Assembly: GCF_013306565.1 (NCBI RefSeq)
Contig: NZ_PZPO01000005.1
Location: 124,001 to 188,000, forward strand
Direction of reading: 5' to 3'
Source: Hyphomicrobium sulfonivorans
GTDB lineage: Bacteria; Pseudomonadota; Alphaproteobacteria; Rhizobiales; Hyphomicrobiaceae
Length of the DNA stretch: 64,000 nucleotides
Shown: piece after piece, positions 28,943 through 40,283 of the stretch
Layout: each line of letters begins with the position of its first letter
Numbering within the stretch: position 1 is the stretch's first letter
Made by a program: the position numbers and the translations under genes
Notes under the pieces: model-generated
Databases searched by the model: none
What the model was told of the DNA's origin: nothing
What the model saw: the letters and a program-made list of their open reading frames with translations, nothing else

Positions 28943-28996
28943 CATCCGGAAACTGTTGGCGATGCGTTTAACCGCCGACGCTGTGTGCGCTGCCGT

Positions 28997-30121
28997 TCAG
29001 CTTTCCTGCCCGGACTTCAGCTCTGAATACTTTGCCTGCGCCTTCTTGAACTTGCTCTCGAACAGCCACATCGCGTCGAGGATTTCGCGGTAGGTGGCAG
29101 AGGTCTTGGCGCGCTCCTTCTTGCCGAATGCAAACATCGAGTTGTTGCGCAGATAGCCCATCACGCGCGGACTGGTGATGCGGTAGTTCATGAAGTCGCC
29201 GGAGTTGAGTGCGGCCCGTGTGGGAGTCGGCACGATCTGGATGAGCTGGAAAAACTTCATCTGATCTATTTCGTCGGGCAGCACCCTGGTGATCTCGGGA
29301 AGCTGCGCGAACAGATCGGCATGCGCGTTCATCAGCCCGTTACGCACGGCGACCCAGTGATTGTAACGCTCGTCGATGCCGCGTGCGCGCGCAGCCTCCT
29401 TTGCGTCACGCTTGGCGACGTCAGGGGCAACTTTCGCGATCCGCTCCTTCAGGCCGTTCCACTTGCGCTTGCCGTTGGTATTTTCCTTCGGGCCGGTTTG
29501 CAGGCTGCCCTTGTAAGTCTTGGATCGGCCATTGCCGATGTTCTGATTGCCGTTGGTTTCGGCGAAGAAGATACCAAGGCTGATGCGCCCCGCGGCGTCG
29601 GCTGTCTTCTTGTCGAGGCCTTTGGCCAGACCGATAGCGCGGCCGATGTCGTACACATCCTTGAACGGAGTGTTTGAGGCCTGTGCGAACTTCGGTGGCG
29701 CCTGCATGTTCTTGAAGAGTGCAGCGTACTCCTCAATCAGCGGCTCGATCTCCTTGTCGAAATAGGCCGGCGGCACGTCGAAGCGATTGGGCGGTCCGAT
29801 GCGCTCCGGTATCGCGTCGGTGAGATCCTTATAGGTGCTCATCACTTTGACGCGCGCCAGATACACATCCTGTCCCGGTCTGCTTGCAAGTTTCGCGTTG
29901 CCGTCGATCTGGCTTCGACGTTCGGCCAGCACCCGTTTGAATTCTGCCAATGCCGCATCATAGGCCGCAACAGCTTCGGCTTGCTCACGTGTGAGCTTGG
30001 CCGGAAGGCGTTGTGCGTGTGCGGAGGAAACGGGTGAGAAGCTGCCAGCGCCAGGGAAATGCCCGGACGCCGAAGCGGTAAGCGCAAGGAAGAGCGCTGC
30101 GGAAATTGATGCCGGTTTCAT
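28997..30121 (-). CDS. Secreted protein of unknown function
   Basis: 374 aa with signal peptide (MKPASISAALFLALTASASG, cleavage near AHA-QR). The mature chain is largely helical and rich in Lys/Arg/Ala. A central block, GISLG-like IFFAETNGNQNIGNGRSK followed by TYKGSLQTGP, has the look of a lysozyme-like or transglycosylase-like active-site loop (Glu followed by NG and GS-Q motifs). I cannot confirm membership, so no function is given. Start ATG at 30121. It converges with the L,D-transpeptidase gene and is probably monocistronic. Confidence 0.72.
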   Translation of the reverse strand: MKPASISAALFLALTASASGHFPGAGSFSPVSSAHAQRLPAKLTREQAEAVAAYDAALAEFKRVLAERRSQIDGNAKLASRPGQDVYLARVKVMSTYKDLTDAIPERIGPPNRFDVPPAYFDKEIEPLIEEYAALFKNMQAPPKFAQASNTPFKDVYDIGRAIGLAKGLDKKTADAAGRISLGIFFAETNGNQNIGNGRSKTYKGSLQTGPKENTNGKRKWNGLKERIAKVAPDVAKRDAKEAARARGIDERYNHWVAVRNGLMNAHADLFAQLPEITRVLPDEIDQMKFFQLIQIVPTPTRAALNSGDFMNYRITSPRVMGYLRNNSMFAFGKKERAKTSATYREILDAMWLFESKFKKAQAKYSELKSGQES

Positions 30122-30343
30122 GCTGTCTGGTTACGCGAGTTGCGTAAAATTTTCCAGCCGCCGCTTCCTTAAGATATTGTCATCTGCAAGTGATCGGCCA
30201 GCGTTTGCGGTGAAATTCAGCGCAGTGATGGTATTGAGATCTGTGCTTGTGCGGCACCGCGCCGCGTTAAAAAAGTTAAACGAATTGCGGAACGCACACG
30301 GACGAGCTGCGTTTTTGCCTCCGTAACACAACGGAGGACGATC

Positions 30344-30769
30344 ATGATCAGCCGCACAACTTTCGCCGCCATCCTTATTGCGGGTACTGCAACTGGCGCG
30401 TTGGCAGAAATGAAGCTGGCGGACGTGAAGGTGAATACGCCGGGTGTGAACGTGCAAGCACCGAGCGGTGGCGTTGAACTCGATGTCGATGTCAATCGCG
30501 GCGCAGCCGATGCCGCTGTGATGCCGACTGTCGACTGGGTTGGACGCCCGCTGTTCTCAATTGACGGCAAGCGACTTGGCGAGGTGGCGCTCGTGAACGG
30601 TGAAGATGTTTATGCCGATATCGGCGGCTTCCTGGGATTGGGCGAGACGCGCGTCAAGCTGGGCGCAAACCAGATCGGCAGCGCGACTGACGAGCGCGTG
30701 GTGATCAAGCTGACCGAGGAGGAAGCAAAGGATCTTCCCAAGGTCGATAAGAACGCCACGGTTCAGTAA
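30344..30769 (+). CDS. Periplasmic PRC-barrel-like protein
   Basis: 141 aa with a signal peptide (MISRTTFAAILIAGTATGALA). The mature part contains WVGRPLFSIDGKRLGEVALVNGEDVYADIGGFLGLGETRVKL, which fits a PRC-barrel beta domain. PRC-barrel domains occur in the photosynthetic reaction centre H subunit and in RimM and often mediate protein contacts. The role here is unknown; periplasmic PRC-barrel proteins are frequent in this bacterial group, often stress-related. The ATG at 30344 has GGAGG upstream. A terminator follows after about 110 bases. Confidence 0.82.
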   Translation: MISRTTFAAILIAGTATGALAEMKLADVKVNTPGVNVQAPSGGVELDVDVNRGAADAAVMPTVDWVGRPLFSIDGKRLGEVALVNGEDVYADIGGFLGLGETRVKLGANQIGSATDERVVIKLTEEEAKDLPKVDKNATVQ

Positions 30770-30880
30770 CGGATCACGTCGCTCGCGCACCGATGCGGGC
30801 GTTGCGGAAGACAACTTGAACCGGTCATCATGAACCGGGCCGTCTGCGGACAAGCTTCCGGTTCCTGTAGCCAATACGAC

Positions 30881-30913
30881 AACGGCGGCGCTCCTTTGAG
30901 AGCGCCGCCGTTT
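30881..30913 (+). terminator. Rho-independent terminator
   Basis: Stem CGGCGGCGCTC/GAGCGCCGCCG with a CTTTGA loop followed by TTT. It is positioned between the PRC-barrel gene and a convergent small minus-strand gene, so it may serve both. Confidence 0.85.
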
Positions 30914-30951
30914 GTGTAGCTTGGGCATAGGTGGATCAAGCCACCCATGGC

Positions 30952-31080
30952 TTAGTTCGCAGCGGCTTCCGCCTGGTTGCGCTCTTTCTTGGCGATCTTG
31001 GCTTCACGCTTCTTGGCGTTCTCCGCCTTGCGCTGGCGGGCCTGGATCTGCTTGCGGCGCGAATCCGACATCGTGGGCAT
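30952..31080 (-). CDS. Small very basic protein, 42 aa
   Basis: Translation of the minus strand from the ATG at 31080 gives 42 residues beginning MPTMSDSRRKQIQARQRKAE, continuing NAKKREAKIAKKERNQAEAA and ending AN. It is Lys/Arg-rich and predicted to be one continuous helix. A strong ribosome site, GGAGAG, lies four to nine bases upstream. The convergent hairpin at 30881-30913 follows the stop. Short length, ideal start context and biased composition together support a real gene. A nucleic-acid or ribosome-associated role is only a guess. Confidence 0.7.
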   Translation of the reverse strand: MPTMSDSRRKQIQARQRKAENAKKREAKIAKKERNQAEAAAN

Positions 31081-31337
31081 GGGTCTCTCCAAATAGGTTT
31101 GAACGGGCCAATAGGTTGAACGGGTTAGTCAGAAGCGCCATCGGGCGCGGATTTCCCGCCAGCCTCATAGCCTCCCGCCGGGCCGGTTGTCAGCCCCATA
31201 ATTGCCGCCGGCCCTGAAACGGGCGGTTTTGCTGCTGTTGCCCGTTAACGAACCGCTTCATGGGGCTGCATGGCTGTCAGCACAGGCCGATAATCGGCCG
31301 CCCCGGGCTGTTTTGCACCCCGGAGCGACTTGGTCGA

Positions 31338-31889
31338 TCAGTGCTGTTCGGCAGGGAGTTCGCGTCCGAGCCGGTCGACGTAGGCGATGCCGACCGCCGA
31401 CAGGATGAACACGATGTGGATGATGGTCTGCCACATCACGCCAGCTTCAGTGAGCTTGGCGCCATCCGATCCCAGATTGCCAGCTTCGATGAATGTCTTG
31501 AGAAGATGGATCGACGAGATGCCGATGATGGCCATCGCCAGCTTGATCTTCAGGACGCTGGCATTCACATGGTCGAGCCATTCGGGCTGATCGGGGTGCC
31601 CATCCAGTTTCAGGCGCGAGACGAATGTCTCATAGCCGCCGACGATCACCATAACGAGCAGGTTGGAGATCATCACGACGTCGATCAGGCCCAGCACGAT
31701 CAGCATGATCTGCTGCTCGCCGAACGATGTCGCGTGCAGAACCAGATGCGCCAGCTCCTTGAGGAACAGGAACACATAGACCGCCTGGGCGATGATCAGG
31801 CCCAGGTACAGTGGAACCTGGAGCCAACGTGAGCCGAAGATCAGGGATGCGAGTAGGGAGGTGGGTGACGGGGTCGCGTCGCGAGCCAT
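31338..31889 (-). CDS. UPF0114 (YqhA) family membrane protein
   Basis: 183 aa with three to four membrane helices: VPLYLGLIIAQAVYVFLFL, IMLIVLGLIDVVMISNLLVMVIVGG, LAMAIIGISSIHLLKTFI and IIHIVFILSAVGIAYVDRL. The segments SNLLVMVIVGGYETFVSRL and ISSIHLLKTFIEA are strongly conserved in UPF0114. Function is not established. The ATG at 31889 (MARDATPSPTS) is preferred over the longer frame. It is flanked by intergenic regions on both sides. Confidence 0.9.
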   Translation of the reverse strand: MARDATPSPTSLLASLIFGSRWLQVPLYLGLIIAQAVYVFLFLKELAHLVLHATSFGEQQIMLIVLGLIDVVMISNLLVMVIVGGYETFVSRLKLDGHPDQPEWLDHVNASVLKIKLAMAIIGISSIHLLKTFIEAGNLGSDGAKLTEAGVMWQTIIHIVFILSAVGIAYVDRLGRELPAEQH

Positions 31890-32093
31890 ATGGGTTGCGC
31901 CTGTCCGTTGTGTTTGGATGCTAGGTAACGGCCCGCTTATCACAGGAAACAGACAGCACGGAATGAGACAACGCGCGGCGGCTAAACCGTCACGCGGCAA
32001 ATGTCGGGGGCTATTGAAAGGGCTGGGCTTTAATTGTCGGGCGGCACTTGCTGCAATTCAATTGCTGAGCAAGGCGCGCGACTGCGTTCACAA

Positions 32094-32594
32094 TTAGTTG
32101 AATGGAGCTACGCCGTTATCCTGATCGCTGTTCGCCAGCATCTGAATGTGGCGCACAAAGCGATCGTAGGCTTCGAGATAGCGGCCATCTACAAACTCTT
32201 CAATTCGGGTCAGCTGATTGTTTGCCGTCCAGAAGTTGAAGCGCAGCATCACGTCCAGCACTTCACCGGTGTTTTTGTGACGATAAATGCCGTGCACCGA
32301 CGCGGTGCTGAATTCTGGCCCGGACACGATCCGTTTGAGAGCGAAGCGTTCGATCCAGAAGGTCGTCAGCACGAGAGTGATGCGAAACTCTACGTCTTCG
32401 CGGCCATAACTACTGGCTGCCCATGGAACCTGAATGCCGTCGACGTTGACCAGAAATATGATGTCCGGATGCATCACGCTGAGGACGCGTTGAACATCTC
32501 CTGCAGCCCAGGCGCGTATGGCATGTTCTGCGATGGAGCAGTCTTCCTCGAATGACACGGCAGCAAATCCAATGCGTAGATCAGGCGGATTCAT
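32094..32594 (-). CDS. SnoaL/NTF2-like domain protein
   Basis: 166 aa cystatin-like alpha+beta cone fold of the SnoaL/ketosteroid isomerase-like superfamily. The N-terminal helix SIAEHAIRAWAAGDVQRVLSVMHPDIIFLVNVDG is characteristic, followed by beta strands such as TGEVLDVMLRFNFWTANNQLTRIEEFVDG. These proteins bind small hydrophobic molecules or are enzymes; no catalytic set can be defined here. ATG at 32594 is used; a GTG five codons upstream is possible. No operon context. Confidence 0.8.
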   Translation of the reverse strand: MNPPDLRIGFAAVSFEEDCSIAEHAIRAWAAGDVQRVLSVMHPDIIFLVNVDGIQVPWAASSYGREDVEFRITLVLTTFWIERFALKRIVSGPEFSTASVHGIYRHKNTGEVLDVMLRFNFWTANNQLTRIEEFVDGRYLEAYDRFVRHIQMLANSDQDNGVAPFN

Positions 32595-33009
32595 CACGCG
32601 TCGCACCAATCGATATTGTTTCTAAGGTGCAACCTGACGATGAGGTAACAGGTAACTCGGATGCCGTCGCTCAGGCAAGAATATTAAACGACAATCATTT
32701 ACCGCGACGGCTTTGCTCCAGAGCATAAAGGGACAATGCAGTGCGACGCCGGAAAATCGCGAGAAGCCGCGGCGTTTTTCTGATTTGGATCGGGGAAGAA
32801 TTAGAACGTTTCCCAATGTTGGTGATGTGCGAATTTTGCAAACATCGCATGCGTATCGCTCCGCACGTTAGATGATAGAATTGCGACAATTAGAGCGGAC
32901 ACAGAATATATTTATGCGGACAATCGGCTCTGCGATTGTTTTGGCTTTGGCGCTTGTCTAAGCGCACTGTGGCCGTACAGAGCGAGCATGTCGTAGCAGG
33001 TATGTGGCT
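32595..33009. other. AT-richer intergenic region with a 15-codon remnant frame
   Basis: About 415 bases, clearly AT-richer than neighbours. A plus-strand ATG at 32914 opens MRTIGSAIVLALALV and then stops, which looks like a signal peptide start without a protein. A TATATT box at about 32907 lies just before it. Nothing else is supported. Confidence 0.4.
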
Positions 33010-36120
<3,111 letters not shown>

Positions 36121-36296
36121 GGAGAACTTCTATCCGGGGCCAAGGAGGCAGCAGAACACCGCCCGGCGCGGCTTGGCGCTCGGCGGATGGCTACAAGATG
36201 GGCCATAGATAGTGGGTCGACGCAAGGCGCGAAAGCCCACAAGCGGATCGGGCCTGCCGGCGCGCGCATAAGCCCACATTCCGGGGCTGCTCAAAG

Positions 36297-36596
36297 TTAC
36301 TGGGCCGGAGCAGGCACAGGGTTTGGGGGCGGCAATTCCGGGCTGGCTGCCGCTTCGGCGCGGTCCAGGGGGCAGTCGACGCCCTTTTTCCGGCAGCGGC
36401 GCCGGTAAGCCCGGTCCCAGTTGGCCTTCAGCCCCACCTCCTGCTGCTGGATGCGCAGCGCCTCGATAAAGCGCAGCTTCTTCCTGCCCTCAAGACGCTT
36501 GAACTTTCTCTTCTGCTTTTTAGTCATGCCGCAGCCGACGCAATACCCGCCGTTCTTGAACTTGCAGACGCTGATGCAGGGGGAGGGGATCTTCAT
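36297..36596 (-). CDS. DUF1289 Cys-rich protein
   Basis: 99 aa. N-terminal SPCISVCKFKNGGYCVGCGMTKKQKRKFKRL carries four Cys in the DUF1289 arrangement (C-x3-C-x7-C-x2-C), probably a metal site. A further CRKKGVDC pair and a Pro-rich tail follow. Function unknown; such proteins are small and cytoplasmic. The ATG at 36596 gives MKIPSPCISVC, the family start. It lies upstream of uvrA on the same strand but 176 bases away. Confidence 0.85.
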   Translation of the reverse strand: MKIPSPCISVCKFKNGGYCVGCGMTKKQKRKFKRLEGRKKLRFIEALRIQQQEVGLKANWDRAYRRRCRKKGVDCPLDRAEAAASPELPPPNPVPAPAQ

Positions 36597-36774
36597 GCGG
36601 CAAGACAGATAGGCATGGGGTGCCCGGATGGGAATGGCAGGGCTGGCAGTGTCGCGCGGTATGTTAAATTCTCAGCCGGTGCGCCCGCGCCTGAAGGCCA
36701 TTCGCTTGAAGGTCATTCATAGGACTTTAGCCGGCCCTCACTAATGTACCCTGAACCAAGCGGGGCACCTGTTC

Positions 36775-37293
36775 ATGGCCGATCTGATCCACTTTGCGCT
36801 ATCCAATTTTACGCTGACGTTTCTGGTGCTGGGTCTCATTACCGGCCTGATCGTCGCCATTTGCAAAGGGATCACGCGGGCCACGCTGGCGGAAGAGCTG
36901 CTTGCCTATTTTATCCTGTTCACGATCGCGATCGCCTACTTCTACAACTTCGTGTTCCACGTCTTCTTCGGCTATCTGGCGCCGGTTTACATCGGCTGGG
37001 CGGACAGTCCGTTTCAGGCCGAGGTGGGGTATGCAAGTCTAGGCTTCGCTGCCGTTGGCCTGCTGGCGTTCAAGGGCAACTGCATGGTGCGGCTGGCCGC
37101 CATTCTGGGTCCGGCGATGTTCCAGTGGGGCGCAGCGGCGGAGCATGTGAAGTCGATCATAGCCACCGGCAATATGGCGCCGGGCAATGCCGGGATCATG
37201 CTCTATTCGGATATTTTCCTGCCGGTCATCGGCTTCGCGCTGCTGTGGTTCAAGCGCGCCACCGACCAACGCAGCGTCGCTTCGGACCGGTAA
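36775..37293 (+). CDS. Integral membrane protein (DUF6790-like)
   Basis: 172 aa with about five membrane helices: FTLTFLVLGLITGLIVAI, LLAYFILFTIAIAYFYNFVF, GYASLGFAAVGLLAF, LAAILGPAMFQWG and LYSDIFLPVIGFALLWF. The motif FQAEVGYASLGFAAVGLLAF followed by KGN and QWGAAAEH resembles the DUF6790 family. No function known. Start ATG at 36775 (MADLIHFALSNFT). A family 3 repeat lies between this gene and the convergent PNPOx-like gene. Confidence 0.8.
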   Translation: MADLIHFALSNFTLTFLVLGLITGLIVAICKGITRATLAEELLAYFILFTIAIAYFYNFVFHVFFGYLAPVYIGWADSPFQAEVGYASLGFAAVGLLAFKGNCMVRLAAILGPAMFQWGAAAEHVKSIIATGNMAPGNAGIMLYSDIFLPVIGFALLWFKRATDQRSVASDR

Positions 37294-37324
37294 GATCCAA
37301 AGCGATGCTGCAAGCTGCTTGAGG

Positions 37325-37375
37325 CGTATGATTCACGCTTCGGCCTGCTAGGCGTCCGAAGCGATCACGGTCTAA
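37325..37375. repeat. Interspersed palindromic repeat, family 3 (copy 2)
   Basis: Stem GCTTCGG/CCGAAGC with flanks ATGATTCACGCTTCGGCC and CGATCACGGTCTAAA. It is the reverse complement of the copy at 13946-13994 with differences in the loop. It abuts the stop codon of the PNPOx-like gene. Confidence 0.75.
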
Positions 37376-38022
37376 AGCGCCGGTGGCTCATCCTCGCCGC
37401 GATAGCACGTGATTGGAACGATGCCGCCCGCCGCATCGGCTTTCTGCTGATCGGCATCGGACAGCGCGCCCTCCATCAGATCCAGCCGCTTCCAGATCGG
37501 GAATGGTTGCAGACCGTTCTCGTCGGGCACATGCGCCGACAACCGCTCGCGGGTGCGATGGATGTAGCGTCCGCAGTTGACGAAGATCCGCTCGATTTGA
37601 ACGGAGATTAGCAGCTGCGCTCCGGGATAATCGGCGCTCTGCGCATCAATCTCAGCTATCCGCGCGACGCCCTGCAGCCGCAAACGGCGCGGGTTCTCGA
37701 AATCGATGAACAGCATGCCGATGTTGGCGGTGGCTGCGATGTTGCCGACCGAAAGGAACATGCCGTTGCCGTCGTAGGATGGGAACAGCAGTTCACTGGA
37801 GCCGGTTATGCGCACAAAGCCCGGCGCGCCGCCCTTATAGGATACGGTCGGGCGTCCAAGCGTATCGACGGTACTCAGAAAGAACATCGGCGCGTTGGTG
37901 ATAAACTCGCGGTCAGCATCGTCAAACTCTGCGTGGGACAGATCTTCCAGTCTGTTTGCAAGCCGGCCGGTTCCGAATTGATCGTGCAGTCGCCTGTGCG
38001 ACGGGCCATAGAGTTGGCTCAA
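37372..38022 (-). CDS. Pyridoxamine 5'-phosphate oxidase-like flavin-binding protein
   Basis: 216 aa split-barrel flavin protein. Landmarks are FITNAPMFFLSTVDTLGRPTVSYKGG, LLFPSYDGNGMFLSVGNIA, NIGMLFIDFENPRRLRLQG and a C-terminal IFVNCGRYIHR. The pattern matches the PNPOx-like family of flavin- or F420-type reductases rather than the biosynthetic PdxH. The start is taken as a TTG at 38022 with GGGAGG upstream, giving MSQLYGPSHRRLHDQF; the longer frame lacks a ribosome site. It is divergent from the FAD monooxygenase gene, so the two may share regulation. Confidence 0.84.
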   Translation of the reverse strand: MSQLYGPSHRRLHDQFGTGRLANRLEDLSHAEFDDADREFITNAPMFFLSTVDTLGRPTVSYKGGAPGFVRITGSSELLFPSYDGNGMFLSVGNIAATANIGMLFIDFENPRRLRLQGVARIAEIDAQSADYPGAQLLISVQIERIFVNCGRYIHRTRERLSAHVPDENGLQPFPIWKRLDLMEGALSDADQQKADAAGGIVPITCYRGEDEPPAL

Positions 38023-38175
38023 GATGCGTCCTCCCAATGATTTTTTTGCTGAAGTATTACGCAGCGCACGAACGGGTTGCAACCGGATGCACAATCGCGC
38101 CCTTATGCGGTGCGCGCCGTAACCGCCCGGCAGCTTTTCTCCGGCATGCGTTATTCAGTCTGAGGAGCGAGACCG

Positions 38176-39453
38176 ATGGAAACGCAGAGTATGGGCCAGC
38201 AGCTAGTATCGGCGCAGGAGATTTCAACGACCTGCTGCATCGTCGGCGGCGGGCCGGCGGGCATGATGCTCGGGTTTCTACTGGCGCGAGCCGGTGTCGA
38301 TGTGACAGTGCTGGAGAAGCACGCCGACTTCCTGCGCGATTTCCGCGGCGACACCATCCACCCCTCGACGCTGCGGCTGATGGATGAACTTGGTCTGCTC
38401 GACGAGCTATTGCGGCTGCCGCACAGCCAGCTTGCCAAGCTTGGGGCGCAGATCGGCGAGACACCTATAAGGTTTGCGGACTTCAGCTTTCTGGGCCCGC
38501 GCTATGGTTTCATCGCCTTCATGCCGCAATGGGATTTTTTGAACTTCCTGGCGTCGAAGGCGGCGGCCTATCCGAATTTCCGCCTCATCATGCAGGCGGA
38601 GGCGACAGACCTCATCGAAGACGACGGGCGCATCGTGGGGATCAAGGCGGTGACGCCCGATGGGCCGCTGACCGTCCGCGCGACACTGACCGTCGGCTGC
38701 GATGGCCGCCATTCGGTGGTGCGGCGGCAGGCGGGCTTCGAGGTGCAGGATATCGGCGCACCGATAGACGTTTTCTGGCTGCGCCTGTCGCGACGGCCGG
38801 ATGAGCCGCAGACCTCCGGCCGCTTCAACGCTGGCAGCTTCTTCGCGGTGATCGATCGGGGCGACTATTACCAGATTGCTTACGTGATCCCGAAGGGTGC
38901 TTCCGACGCCATCCGTGATGGCGGCATCGAAGCATTCCGCAAAATCGTAGCTGACAATTTGCCGTTTCTGGCCGACCGCGTTGATGAGCTGCGTAACTGG
39001 GACGACGTGAAACTGCTGAGCGTGCGGATCGATCGCCTCACCACATGGTTCCGGCCAGGGCTGTTGTGCATCGGCGACGCCGCGCACGCGATGTCGCCGA
39101 TGGGCGGCGTAGGTATCAACCTGGCCATTCAGGATGCGGTGGCGGCGGCAAATATCCTGTGGCGTCCGCTGGCCGACGGCACGCTGAAAACCTACGAACT
39201 GGCCAAGGTTCAGCGCCGACGCATGTTCCCGACACGGGTGACGCAGCGGCTGCAGGTGCTGGCGCAAAATCGCATCATTCAGCCGGTGTTGGGGGCGGCG
39301 CAACCACTGAGCGTTCCGCGCCTGATGCGCCTGATTGATCGCACGCCATGGCTGCAACGCATACCGGCGCGGATCGTAGGTGTTGGCATCCGGCCGGAGC
39401 ATATTCAGTCGCCGGCTAGGGCTGTCCGGGAAGGGACAGCCCGCAGTCAGTGA
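38176..39453 (+). CDS. FAD-dependent monooxygenase (PHBH type)
   Basis: 425 aa group A flavoprotein hydroxylase. It shows the dinucleotide motif IVGGGPAGMMLGFLLARAG, the second FAD motif CDGRHSVVRRQAG and GDAAHAMSPMGGVGINLAIQD. The substrate is unknown, probably an aromatic or quinone-like compound. The last residues (ARAVREGTARSQ) are encoded by a hairpin at about 39418-39441, so the C-terminus may have been reshaped by a small palindrome. Start ATG at 38176; a second ATG is at codon 6. It is divergent from the PNPOx-like gene. Confidence 0.88.
   Translation: METQSMGQQLVSAQEISTTCCIVGGGPAGMMLGFLLARAGVDVTVLEKHADFLRDFRGDTIHPSTLRLMDELGLLDELLRLPHSQLAKLGAQIGETPIRFADFSFLGPRYGFIAFMPQWDFLNFLASKAAAYPNFRLIMQAEATDLIEDDGRIVGIKAVTPDGPLTVRATLTVGCDGRHSVVRRQAGFEVQDIGAPIDVFWLRLSRRPDEPQTSGRFNAGSFFAVIDRGDYYQIAYVIPKGASDAIRDGGIEAFRKIVADNLPFLADRVDELRNWDDVKLLSVRIDRLTTWFRPGLLCIGDAAHAMSPMGGVGINLAIQDAVAAANILWRPLADGTLKTYELAKVQRRRMFPTRVTQRLQVLAQNRIIQPVLGAAQPLSVPRLMRLIDRTPWLQRIPARIVGVGIRPEHIQSPARAVREGTARSQ
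39418..39441 (+). repeat. Hairpin at the 3' end of the monooxygenase gene
   Basis: GGGCTGTCC and GGACAGCCC arms around GGGAA, overlapping the last codons before the TGA at 39451. It lacks a T-run, so it is not a normal terminator. Confidence 0.6.
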
Positions 39454-39459
39454 TGCCGG

Positions 39460-39497
39460 GCTTGCCGGAAAACCGGTTCCCACTTTTCCGGAAGCAC
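39460..39497. repeat. Interspersed palindromic repeat, family 1 (copy D, short)
   Basis: Core CCGGAAAACCGGTTCCCACT followed by TTTCCGGAAGCAC. It lies between the convergent monooxygenase and YkgJ-like genes and could act as a bidirectional transcription end structure. Confidence 0.8.
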
Positions 39498-39498
39498 T

Positions 39499-39867
39499 TT
39501 AGCCGTGGTTCGTGAGCGCAACGAACTCTTCGTCGTCCTGCGCGCGGCGCTCGAACTTCAGGAAGTCATAGTAGCCGCAGCGCCCTTCGCCGGGGAACGA
39601 GCGGCAAACGCCAGGGCGGGCTTCATAGACCGTGCAGCTGCGCTTGTCGGTGTCGAAGAAGCGGCAGATGCGACCGTAGATGTCATCTTTCTTGCGGCGC
39701 ATGGCGTACTTGCGACCATGCGCTTCCTTCGTGAACGCTTCCCGGGCGTCGTCGAAGCTCATGTCGTAGTGACGGGCGAGGCGCTCAACGTCACGCTTCT
39801 CCAACGGGATCAGCGGATAGGAGCAGCAGTAGCCGGGACACTTCTGACAATTGTATTGGGTGCTCAC
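39499..39867 (-). CDS. YkgJ family cysteine cluster protein
   Basis: 122 aa from the GTG at 39867, giving MSTQYNCQKCPGYCCSYPLIPL. Eight or more Cys residues in the pattern CxxCxxxCC and later CRFF, CTVY, CRSFPGEGRCGYYDF are typical of YkgJ/UPF0153 proteins, which probably bind metal, maybe a zinc or Fe-S site. Function unknown. GGAG lies about ten bases upstream of the GTG; a longer frame starting at an ATG at 39957 exists but adds non-conserved residues. It is convergent with the monooxygenase gene. Confidence 0.85.
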   Translation of the reverse strand: MSTQYNCQKCPGYCCSYPLIPLEKRDVERLARHYDMSFDDAREAFTKEAHGRKYAMRRKKDDIYGRICRFFDTDKRSCTVYEARPGVCRSFPGEGRCGYYDFLKFERRAQDDEEFVALTNHG

Positions 39868-40283
39868 AGCGCGGTGTTCTCCTGCGGTGATTCGGCCACC
39901 ATCGGGCCGATACAGCGTCAGCAGCAGTCTGATAACGCCTTGTCCTTCTTGACTCATGCAACGCGCCGTGGGGAAAGAGCAAGAGGCATAAGGGCTTTGG
40001 CCACAGGTGGGGGCATGCTCTGCGGCGGATGTCACACTTTTTCCCATAAGGTTTGCGTAGTTCGCATGCGCTTCGGTTGCCGGAGGCCGGTACTCGATGC
40101 GCGCCCGATCATGCGGACTATGCGGTTACGCGCTTCTTTGTGACATTCGGCTCTTTGTATCATTCGGCAGTGGTCGTGTCGGGTGACAGGGTGATTGAGT
40201 GTTTTTGCGATTTGCGATGTTGGTGCTGCTGAGAGGCTCGGCTGCGGTGACATCGAAATCAGTATTTTGAGTGGGGTTTGAAG
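39868..40283. other. Divergent intergenic region upstream of the pentapeptide membrane protein
   Basis: About 415 bases. The YkgJ frame stays open for part of it but without protein features. Promoters for both flanking genes are expected here; no repeat of the three families was seen. Confidence 0.45.

Noticed and set aside
36744-37322. Alternative same-strand frame over the DUF6790-like gene
   Set aside because: It lacks membrane helices and has random composition, while the chosen frame has five clear helices.
39418-39497. Transcription terminator after the monooxygenase
   Set aside because: Strong hairpins but no T-run, and they match interspersed repeats, so they are listed as repeats.
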